33,609 bases of DNA from NCBI GenBank assembly GCA_050251635.1, contig JBFWML010000023.1:1-33609 (forward strand), in the 5' to 3' direction. Of this stretch, positions 1 to 6,623 are shown piece by piece (the first letter of the stretch is position 1; every line of letters starts with the position of its first letter). The DNA is from JBFWML01 sp050251635. Lineage in GTDB: Bacteria; Campylobacterota; Campylobacteria; Campylobacterales; SZUA-545. The notes under the pieces were generated by a model. That model was not told the DNA's origin and searched no databases. It saw only the letters and a list, made by a program, of their open reading frames with translations. The position numbers and the translations under genes are program-made.

Positions 1-2639
1 AAGTTGCCTTCGATGTTGCATCCAACAAGCTTATTTGTATCAGGGATGTTACTACCGCAAAAAAGAACGCATTCAGCCATCTGGTCAGCAGCTGTCCATG
101 TTTCGTCAGCCACCGTAAGATTGAATTCCCCCACTTCCAAAAAAGTGGCATTGAGATCGCCTGCACCGTTGCGGTAGGTCAAGTTAATATCCTGTACCAA
201 CTGGGGGATATTTTGAGCGCTACAACCCTGTGCGATTGCGTGATTAAAAATGATTTCCGCCCCGCGCAGTTGTGATGCATAATTTGAGACGGTTGTCCCG
301 TTTTCGTTGATGGCTCGCAGGGAGTTTTCGGTGATGCGAACCGTCTCCCCCGCAATGGCAGAGAGCGAATAGGGGGCTAACGCAGCAGGACGGATAGAAA
401 AATTATCAAAAGAACAGTCACGTTTGGTTACGCCGTCATCATCCCATTCAAACTGTATTTTGGCATCCTTGACAGGCTTTTCAACCAAGAAGGAGACGGA
501 TGTCGGATTTCCAGCGCCGTGAAGTTTCAGCGGGTCGCTCCAGTCGCTCAGGCCGTTGTCGAAACTGGGGCATGCGGAAGCCTCAACGACACGGGCTTTT
601 ACGTCTGATTTCGTAAAGTCTTGCAGTGCGTCACGATCGTCGTTGAGTCCTGCCACATATAGACTAAACGCCTTGCCAGCGATCTTTGTCCCGATGCGTC
701 GGTTGGCTGATGTTGGAGGACTGTTGTCGGCTGCATTAATCGGGCTTGAGAAAAGCCCCATAATCTCGCCTTCGCTAAGGGCTCTGGGGTAAATTCGTAG
801 TTCGTCATAGATGCCGCTGAAGTAGGAATCTTGAGAGCAGCTCGACCAAGGTTGTGCGATATAGACCGGAGCGTTCCCGCTAACTGGGTGGGTTGCCGCT
901 GTGTCTTCGGCTACCTTAACGCCGTCAAGATAGGTGATTAGTTTTTTGTTGCTACTGTAGTAAACCGTTGCAAGAGCGATGTCTTTTCCGGCGTAATTTG
1001 TTAAATCAAAGCGGTTTTGCGGCCCACAAAAAGGGCCAAACTGTGTAACCCCTTTTCCCAAGTTGCCACAATCGCCGCTAGAGCGTGTGTTGATTAGCCA
1101 GTGGGCACCATTGTTGTTGCAAGAGTCTCCACCCTTCATGCCGAAAAACATCGCCCATATCCGTTTGGGGCTCCAGTTAAAGCGTAAGCGGGCAAAAACG
1201 GTATACCCTTCATCGTACGTAAAGCTGAAGTTGGCGTTTGTCTTTCCGTATTGATTTTTAAGCTGGAATGAATTTCCGGCAGCGTCGGTGTTGAAGCGCA
1301 CTCCTTTTCCACCATTTCCGGTGTCGACGCATAGCGGATTGCCATAGGCTGTTGCGTGGTTTCCGTTTCCGCTGACGTCCATCAGGGCGGCGACGGGTTG
1401 TCCGACGGTGCAATCGCTGAAGGTGTAATGCAGAGTGGGGCCTGTAAAACCCGTGTTGGCGCAGGCACCGTCAAAATCGGCTTGATCGACCGCACCCTGG
1501 TCATAATAAACCTTGCCGCTGCCGTTGATGGTAATTTTTCCGCTAGCTGTTATTGCCCCTTTGACGATACCGTTTACCGTTACGTCGCCTTCGACATACA
1601 AGATGGCATTAACAACCGCATCGCCATTAAGTGTGACATTGCCTTTAACGTACATAATCAACCTTGACGGATGACCATTCTCGTTGATTTTTCCATTGAT
1701 AATCATGCCGTTTTGGCGAATGTGCATACGTGCGGTTCCTGCTCCATTGACCGAAATGGTGTCACCGCTATTAAAATTAGTGTAGGTGCGGTAGTAGGTA
1801 TCTGTTCCGGTCGGCAGAACGGTGGAGCCGCTTGCGTTGGTAGTGGAGGAGTTTGAGGGCATCGTCAAGGGAATGGACGAGCCCCCCTCAGCGCAGCTGC
1901 TACCGTCGCAACCGGTTGCGATGTTGTTTCCGCCTAGATTGCCGGTGTATAGAAGCCCGTCATCGGTGTTGTATAGATTTCCATCGGTCCAGACCTCTCC
2001 CCCGGGGATTGTGCCTACAGCATTGCCGAAAACGTCGCTACACATCAAACCTGTGTTGCTGTATCCCAAACTGCTCTCGCATGCTGTGATCCAGCCTCCA
2101 CCCCTTGGTTCGTCGCCATCTGGTTTGCTGCAGATACCGGGGTTGCTACCGCTGTTGAGGTTGTAGCCAGGCAATATAGTTTTGCAATCCTCAAGGCCGG
2201 AGTGGTCCCAATAGTCGGGGGCCGCTCCTTGGTAGTAAGCTAAATAGTGAACAACATTTCCGCTGCCATCTTTTAAGAGAATCTCACCGTTGTTGTTGCT
2301 GATCGAAAAGCCGAACGCCTGTTCATTAAAAACAATAAAAGTACCCGCTACCGCAGAGGCTCCAAGGGCGACCCCCGTTCCGTTTTTGTGCCCAAGCGGG
2401 ACACTAATGGTTGCATCGATACTATTATTCTTGCCAATGGAAATTGTCCAACCCGTAAGATCTACAGAGGGTGCGTTCACGTGCAGCTCTACATAATCTT
2501 GAGCCCTGGTGCCGCCGTTACTGTTGAATACCTGATTGATGACTACATCACGGCTACCCGCGGGTGAACACGCCCCCGGATTGACCGCGGCAAAAAGCGA
2601 CGAAATGCCGATTACGAGCGAAAGCAGCAGAACTCTCAT
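1..2639 (-). CDS. MshQ-like giant secreted protein (LTD / beta-solenoid / LamG / DUF6701-like), 3' end outside window
   Basis: Reading the minus strand from the ATG at 2639 gives an uninterrupted frame of about 879 codons that leaves the window without a stop, so the C-terminus is missing. A G-rich Shine-Dalgarno (AGGGGGTG) precedes the ATG. Residues 1-17 form a signal peptide (MRVLLLSLVIGISSLFA). Residues ~28-115 resemble a lamin-tail domain (DVVINQVFNSNGG, then DYVELHV). Residues ~290-385 are short repeated strands such as NGMIINGKI, GNVTLNGDAV and GDVTVNGIV, typical of a polymer-forming beta-solenoid. Residues ~405-620 look like a LamG/concanavalin fold (ALMDVSGNGNHATAYGNP). The remainder (DCSFDNFSIRP, then FLEVGEFNLTV) matches the style of DUF6701, the C-terminal domain of MSHA-biogenesis MshQ proteins. 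It is probably an exported, Cys-rich adhesin or pilus-associated surface protein. Function is inferred from architecture. Short plus-strand frames here are shadows. Confidence 0.75.
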   Translation of the reverse strand, partial: MRVLLLSLVIGISSLFAAVNPGACSPAGSRDVVINQVFNSNGGTRAQDYVELHVNAPSVDLTGWTISIGKNNSIDATISVPLGHKNGTGVALGASAVAGTFIVFNEQAFGFSISNNNGEILLKDGSGNVVHYLAYYQGAAPDYWDHSGLEDCKTILPGYNLNSGSNPGICSKPDGDEPRGGGWITACESSLGYSNTGLMCSDVFGNAVGTIPGGEVWTDGNLYNTDDGLLYTGNLGGNNIATGCDGSSCAEGGSSIPLTMPSNSSTTNASGSTVLPTGTDTYYRTYTNFNSGDTISVNGAGTARMHIRQNGMIINGKINENGHPSRLIMYVKGNVTLNGDAVVNAILYVEGDVTVNGIVKGAITASGKITINGSGKVYYDQGAVDQADFDGACANTGFTGPTLHYTFSDCTVGQPVAALMDVSGNGNHATAYGNPLCVDTGNGGKGVRFNTDAAGNSFQLKNQYGKTNANFSFTYDEGYTVFARLRFNWSPKRIWAMFFGMKGGDSCNNNGAHWLINTRSSGDCGNLGKGVTQFGPFCGPQNRFDLTNYAGKDIALATVYYSSNKKLITYLDGVKVAEDTAATHPVSGNAPVYIAQPWSSCSQDSYFSGIYDELRIYPRALSEGEIMGLFSSPINAADNSPPTSANRRIGTKIAGKAFSLYVAGLNDDRDALQDFTKSDVKARVVEASACPSFDNGLSDWSDPLKLHGAGNPTSVSFLVEKPVKDAKIQFEWDDDGVTKRDCSFDNFSIRPAALAPYSLSAIAGETVRITENSLRAINENGTTVSNYASQLRGAEIIFNHAIAQGCSAQNIPQLVQDINLTYRNGAGDLNATFLEVGEFNLTVADETWTAADQMAECVLFCGSNIPDTNKLVGCNIEGN

Positions 2640-2661
2640 CACACCCCCTGTGAAGGTCACT

Positions 2662-2667
2662 ATTTTA
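2662..2667 (-). promoter_or_regulatory. Candidate -10 box for the MshQ-like gene
   Basis: TAAAAT on the minus strand, 22 bases upstream of the ATG at 2639. It lies in the 77-bp divergent gap with bamD. No clear -35 is seen, which is usual for Campylobacterota housekeeping promoters. Confidence 0.35.
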
Positions 2668-2680
2668 ACCCCAATGCGGC

Positions 2681-2686
2681 TAAAAT
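2681..2686 (+). promoter_or_regulatory. Candidate -10 box for bamD-lon
   Basis: TAAAAT on the plus strand, 30 bases before the bamD ATG at 2717. An AGAGG ribosome binding site lies between the two. This is a pattern match only. Confidence 0.35.
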
Positions 2687-2716
2687 CCTACCCCCTTTCA
2701 GCACAAAAGAGGCTTC

Positions 2717-3352
2717 ATGAAAAGAAAAATTGTCTTTATCGCGTTTTTGGGGGCCTTTTGGCTTTCCGGTTGCGCGCAGCCGGTGGTCTCCAATCAGGCC
2801 GCCGAATACTGGTACCGCCAGATGGCCAAGGAGATTTCGCGGCACAATCTGGATTTGGCGGGCGATCACTACGCCAGCCTTACCAGCGAGCACGTCAGAT
2901 CGCCGTTAATCAAAGAGGCTACGCTGATGATGGCGATGGCCCATCTGGAGAACGAAGAGTACCTGCTGGCCAACTTCTATCTGGACGAGTACGTCAAACG
3001 CTACAGCAGCAAAGGCGAGGTGGACAGGCCGCGCTTTTTGAAGCTGGTGGCCGACTACAAGGGCATTATCCGCGCCGGACGCGACCAAAAGCTGTTGCTT
3101 GACGGCGTCGATCGGGCCGGAAGCTATGCGGCGGCCAACGGCGATTCGGAGCTGGCACCCTATGCCGCCACGCTGCACACCCGCACCCGTTTGGCCGCGA
3201 GCGATCTGGAGCTGAAAATCGCCGATCTTTACGGCCGTTTGGGCAAACCCGACGCCGCGGCCTATTACCGCCAAAAGGCCCGGTTCGGCCCCGCTGCGGA
3301 GGGCGAAGTCGCGCCGCCTTCCGCGGGATGGCCCAGAAGCTGGTTTGAATAA
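2717..3352 (+). CDS. bamD: Outer-membrane protein assembly factor BamD (lipoprotein)
   Basis: A 211-residue lipoprotein with signal peptide and lipobox LSGC (Cys19), so it should be anchored in the outer membrane on the periplasmic side. The following helical region (EYWYRQMAKEI, LIKEATLMMAMAHLENEEY, LLANFYLDEYVKRY) is the TPR-like scaffold of BamD/YfiO. BamD partners BamA in inserting beta-barrel proteins into the outer membrane. The ATG at 2717 follows AGAGG. It sits 9 bases before lon, and the bamD-lon pair is a familiar Campylobacterota arrangement. The C-terminus after ~residue 195 is short and Pro/Gly-rich. Identification is from sequence style and neighbourhood; no alignment was run. 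Confidence 0.85.
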   Translation: MKRKIVFIAFLGAFWLSGCAQPVVSNQAAEYWYRQMAKEISRHNLDLAGDHYASLTSEHVRSPLIKEATLMMAMAHLENEEYLLANFYLDEYVKRYSSKGEVDRPRFLKLVADYKGIIRAGRDQKLLLDGVDRAGSYAAANGDSELAPYAATLHTRTRLAASDLELKIADLYGRLGKPDAAAYYRQKARFGPAAEGEVAPPSAGWPRSWFE

Positions 3353-3361
3353 GGAGTTATT

Positions 3362-5773
3362 GTGGATTTAAGCAGTTACGGCACTTTCCCCGCCAAAATT
3401 CCGGTGATTGTGGAGCAAGAGCTCTTTTTGTACCCCTTTATGATTTCGCCCCTTTTTCTGGCCGACGAGCGCAATATCGCCGCCGCCAGCGAGGCGATCG
3501 AAAACAACTCCCCCGTGCTGGTGGTCACCGCCAAAGAGGGGCTCAACCCCGACGGCAGCGAAGCGGCCTACGATGCGGGCGTGATCGGCACGATTATGCG
3601 CAAGGTGGTGCTGCCCGATAAGCGCATTAAGGTGCTGTTTCAGGGCTTTGCCCGGGGGCGCATCCTGGCGCGTGAAGGGGCCGAAAGCCTGCGCGCCGAA
3701 GTGGCGATGATCGAGCCGCTGCCCTACGACAAGGCCAAGGCCGAAGCGCTGCTGGAAAACCTGCGCGAAAACGTGCGGATTCTTTCTAATGTGAGCAGCC
3801 ATTTCCCCGCCGATCTTTTGAGCACCATCGGCGAAAACGGCGATCCCAACCGCATTGTGGATTTGATTGCCAGCACGATCCGGCTCAAAAACGAAGAGGC
3901 CTACGGGCTCTTTATCGAGGCGGATGTCGAGCAGCGCATTATGAAGCTGATCGAGCTGGTGGTGGTGCAGATCGAAAACGCCAAACTGCAGCGGGAGATC
4001 CGCTCCAAGGTGCACAGCCGCATCGACAAGATCAACCGCGAATACTTCCTCAAAGAGCAACTCAAGCAGATTCGCAAGGAGCTGGGCGAAGACACCCAGC
4101 GCGACGAGGAGATCGACGAGTACATCAAAAAGCTCGACGCCAAGAAAAAGCATATGCCCGAAGAGGCCTACAAAGAGGCGCGCAAGCAGATCGACCGTCT
4201 GAGCCGTATGCACCCCGATAGCGCCGACGCAAACCTGTTGCAAACCTATATCGAGTGGGTGCTGGAGATGCCCTTTGGGCAGCTTTCCAAAAGCCGCCTG
4301 AGCGTCAGCGCCGTGGCAAAACGCTTAGAGAGCGATCACTACTCGCTCAAGAAACCCAAGCAGCGCATCGTGGAGTTTTTTGCGGTTAAAGAGCTGCTTG
4401 AACAGCGCAAAATCAACGAAAAAGAGGCCCGCGGCACGATTTTGTGCTTCTCCGGCCCTCCGGGAGTGGGTAAAACCAGCCTCGCCAACTCGATCGCCAA
4501 GGCGCTCAAACGCGAACTGGTGCGCGTGGCGCTGGGCGGCATGGAGGACGTGAACGAACTGCGCGGCCACCGCCGCACCTACATCGGGGCCATGCCCGGC
4601 CGCATTATTCAGGGGCTAATCACCGCCAAGTCGATGGACCCGGTGATGGTGCTGGATGAGATTGATAAAGTGGGCCGCAGCATGCGCGGCGACCCGACGG
4701 CGGCGCTGCTGGAAATTCTAGACCCTGAGCAAAACGAGCATTTCCGCGATTATTATCTGAACTTCGCCATTGACCTCAGCCGCGTGATTTTTATTGCCAC
4801 GGCCAACGATCTGGGCAGTATTCCGGCACCCTTGCGCGATCGGCTTGAAATTATTCAGGTCAGCAGCTACACGCCGCAGGAAAAAATCGAGATCGCCAAA
4901 CGCTACCTGATCGTGCAGGAGATGAAAAAGCACGGTCTGGAAAAGGGCGAAGTGACCATCGCCCCCGCCGCGCTTAAAGAGATGGCCGAAAAGTTCACCC
5001 GCGAGGCGGGCGTGCGCAACCTGCGCCGCGCGATCGCGACCGTGATGCGCAAAGCCGCGCGGATGCTGTTGGAAAAACCGGGCCAAAAAATCACCGTTAC
5101 CGCCGCCAATCTCAAGGAGTTTTTGGAAAAAGGGATTTTTGAGATCGAACCGGCGGAGAAGAAAAACGCCGTGGGGGTTGTGAACGGTCTGGCCTGGACG
5201 CCCGTGGGCGGCGACGTGCTGAAGATTGAGGCGATCAAGATTCGCGGCAAAGGGATGATGCAACTGACCGGCAGTCTTGGGGATGTGATGAAAGAGTCGG
5301 CGCAGATTGCCTACAGCGTGGTCAAAACCCTGATCGACGCGAAAAAACTGGCTATCGATCCCAAGCTGATTCCCCTCAGCGCCGACGAGGTGGAAAAAAA
5401 GCTAAAACCCGAAGCGATGGAGGTTTATAACCGCCACAACCTCCATCTGCACGTCCCCGAAGGCGCAACGCCCAAGGACGGCCCCAGCGCAGGCATTGCC
5501 ATGGCGACGGTGATTGCGTCGATTTTGAGCAACCACCCCGTGCGCGCGGACGTAGCCATGACGGGCGAGCTGACGCTCACGGGCCGCGTGCTGCCCATCG
5601 GCGGGCTGAAAGAAAAGCTGATCGCCGCCCACCGCGCCAAAATGAAACGGGTGCTCATCCCGCAGAAAAACTACGAAAAAGACCTCGAAGAGATTCCCGA
5701 TGAGGTCAAAGAGGGGCTGGATATTCGCCCGGTGACCCGCGTGGAAGAGGTGCTTAAGCTGGCGCTGGCGTAA
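3362..5773 (+). CDS. lon: ATP-dependent protease La (Lon)
   Basis: An 803-residue LonA, the usual length. The N-terminal substrate-recognition domain (1 to ~200) is followed by a long helical stretch (~200-260). The AAA+ module has Walker A GPPGVGKT at 365-372 and Walker B VMVLDEIDK near 427-435. The C-terminal protease domain has the Ser-Lys dyad: Ser709 in PKDGPSAG and Lys752 in GGLKEKL, 43 residues apart as in E. coli Lon. It degrades misfolded and regulatory proteins in the cytoplasm. The start is GTG at 3362, chosen because AAGGAG (3351-3356) is correctly spaced from it. It is co-transcribed with bamD. All catalytic residues are intact. Confidence 0.98.
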   Translation: MDLSSYGTFPAKIPVIVEQELFLYPFMISPLFLADERNIAAASEAIENNSPVLVVTAKEGLNPDGSEAAYDAGVIGTIMRKVVLPDKRIKVLFQGFARGRILAREGAESLRAEVAMIEPLPYDKAKAEALLENLRENVRILSNVSSHFPADLLSTIGENGDPNRIVDLIASTIRLKNEEAYGLFIEADVEQRIMKLIELVVVQIENAKLQREIRSKVHSRIDKINREYFLKEQLKQIRKELGEDTQRDEEIDEYIKKLDAKKKHMPEEAYKEARKQIDRLSRMHPDSADANLLQTYIEWVLEMPFGQLSKSRLSVSAVAKRLESDHYSLKKPKQRIVEFFAVKELLEQRKINEKEARGTILCFSGPPGVGKTSLANSIAKALKRELVRVALGGMEDVNELRGHRRTYIGAMPGRIIQGLITAKSMDPVMVLDEIDKVGRSMRGDPTAALLEILDPEQNEHFRDYYLNFAIDLSRVIFIATANDLGSIPAPLRDRLEIIQVSSYTPQEKIEIAKRYLIVQEMKKHGLEKGEVTIAPAALKEMAEKFTREAGVRNLRRAIATVMRKAARMLLEKPGQKITVTAANLKEFLEKGIFEIEPAEKKNAVGVVNGLAWTPVGGDVLKIEAIKIRGKGMMQLTGSLGDVMKESAQIAYSVVKTLIDAKKLAIDPKLIPLSADEVEKKLKPEAMEVYNRHNLHLHVPEGATPKDGPSAGIAMATVIASILSNHPVRADVAMTGELTLTGRVLPIGGLKEKLIAAHRAKMKRVLIPQKNYEKDLEEIPDEVKEGLDIRPVTRVEEVLKLALA

Positions 5774-5815
5774 TGCCTGCGCCTTCTCGCCTCCTGTAAT
5801 CTCCTTTTAGCTACC

Positions 5816-5837
5816 CTTGTTTGACCGGACAAACAAG
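5816..5837. promoter_or_regulatory. Perfect 8-bp inverted repeat before the regulator stub (candidate operator)
   Basis: CTTGTTTG (5816-5823) and CAAACAAG (5830-5837) form a perfect 8+8 palindrome with spacer ACCGGA. It ends 7 bases before the ATG at 5845. An autoregulatory operator for the adjacent regulator is the simplest reading. A lon terminator is less likely because no T-run follows. Confidence 0.45.
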
Positions 5838-5844
5838 AGGCGGC

Positions 5845-6051
5845 ATGAAACACATTTCCAATCCCAATGATGTGACTTTTCGCGATCTGTTGCTGATTAT
5901 CCGCCTGTTTGAGGGCGAAACGCTGCAGTTAAAGGCGCTGGCGCAGGAGTTTGGCGTATCGGTTCGCACGTTGCAGCGGGACTTTGCGCAGCGGTTGGCC
6001 CCGGTTTTGGGCGGGCGGCTTCAAAAGTGCCCCGAAGGGTCTGTGTCATAA
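5845..6051 (+). pseudogene. Truncated DeoR/WYL-type helix-turn-helix regulator (N-terminal stub)
   Basis: The frame from the ATG at 5845 gives 68 residues. VTFRDLLLIIRLFEGETL followed by LKALAQEFGVSVRTLQRDF is the N-terminal winged-HTH of the DeoR/WYL regulator group, which normally continues into an effector-binding WYL domain of about 200 residues. Here the frame stops at 6051, soon after the HTH, and the DNA beyond about 6045 becomes AT-rich and unrelated. The gene is therefore read as broken at the left edge of the island. The stub could still be a small DNA-binding protein, since the HTH is complete. An inverted repeat lies just upstream. Confidence 0.65.
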
Positions 6052-6087
6052 GGGTTATTTTGGTGTCATTTCAATAAAAAGCTTGTA

Positions 6088-6339
6088 CTATTCAGACGGT
6101 TTCCTCCGCTTGAGATTGCGTACTAGCTGGCTTCCTACTGTTTTGTAGGCGTGTAGTATGGAGTTTAGAAAAGCAACGCTCTTCTCGTGATCGGCGCACG
6201 AGTAGGTGAAGGACGATGGCTGGCCTTCTTTGATTAGCCGTTTTGCTTGGGTGAAGGACGTATAGAGTGAACTCCCGTCTTCGAACTCCAGATAGATGTC
6301 TGAGGCCATGATATCAATGTGGGTAATAGCACCTCTCAT
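6088..6339 (-). CDS. Hypothetical protein (83 aa), island left end
   Basis: A small minus-strand frame of 83 residues beginning MRGAITHIDIMASDIYLEFE. I do not recognise the family. It is acidic in the N-terminal half, basic at the C-terminus (LVRNLKRRKPSE), and has no signal peptide or membrane segment. It lies head-to-head with the HTH gene at 6386 across a 46-bp gap. No good ribosome binding site precedes the ATG at 6339, and a second in-frame ATG lies at codon 11. A TAAAAT box lies about 25 bases upstream. Sequence style (EFEDGS repeated turn, even amino-acid use) supports coding, but a spurious frame cannot be excluded. Confidence 0.45.
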   Translation of the reverse strand: MRGAITHIDIMASDIYLEFEDGSSLYTSFTQAKRLIKEGQPSSFTYSCADHEKSVAFLNSILHAYKTVGSQLVRNLKRRKPSE

Positions 6340-6370
6340 GGAAATAGTTTCTGTTTTTTCTGAATTTTAG

Positions 6371-6383
6371 GGAAATATTTTCC
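6371..6383. promoter_or_regulatory. Short palindrome abutting the HTH gene start
   Basis: GGAAA-TAT-TTTCC, a 5+5 palindrome that ends 2 bases before the ATG at 6386 and sits between two divergent genes. It is a candidate operator for the small HTH protein. Short AT-rich palindromes also arise by chance. Confidence 0.3.
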
Positions 6384-6385
6384 AA

Positions 6386-6622
6386 ATGTCAAGGGTAGAT
6401 GCCAAAATGACCAAGAAAGAGCTTGCTGAGAGGATTAGGGTCGATCCTAAAACCCTGAAGAACTGGGAAACCACCAAGCCTGAGCTTATCAAGCTCATTC
6501 ACCTTGGGTTGGCCGCAGAGGCGCACATTGAGGAAGTTGAGAAGTATTTGAGGAGCATTCAGTCGTCAAAACAAGACATTCAAGTCAAGTGGGCAGAAAA
6601 AGCAACGAAAGTGAGCGAATGA
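6386..6622 (+). CDS. Small helix-turn-helix protein, operon partner of the GHKL ATPase
   Basis: 78 residues, or 71 if translation starts at the second ATG at 6407. KKELAERIRVDPKTLKNWE is a helix-turn-helix of the XRE-like type, followed by a helical tail (LAAEAHIEEVEKYLRSI) and a charged C-terminus. It ends one base before the GHKL gene at 6624, so the two are almost certainly one transcript. A role as autoregulator of the ATPase-nuclease gene, or as its DNA-binding partner, is inference. Base composition matches the AT-rich island and not the chromosome. Which of the two ATGs is used is uncertain. Confidence 0.7.
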   Translation: MSRVDAKMTKKELAERIRVDPKTLKNWETTKPELIKLIHLGLAAEAHIEEVEKYLRSIQSSKQDIQVKWAEKATKVSE

Positions 6623-6623
6623 G

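Noticed and set aside
1650..1760. CRISPR-like or tandem DNA repeats in the MshQ-like gene
   Set aside because: The repetition is at protein level (NG-rich strands). DNA copies are not identical or evenly spaced.
1356..2496. Several plus-strand frames of 60-190 codons in 556-3102
   Set aside because: They overlap the single long minus-strand frame with a signal peptide and domain-like repeats, and have no ribosome binding sites.
3368..4243. A 291-codon minus-strand frame within lon
   Set aside because: Antisense to intact Lon; no start signals.
5774..5844. Rho-independent terminator after lon
   Set aside because: The inverted repeat present is AT-rich, is not followed by a T-run, and is centred on the next gene's start.
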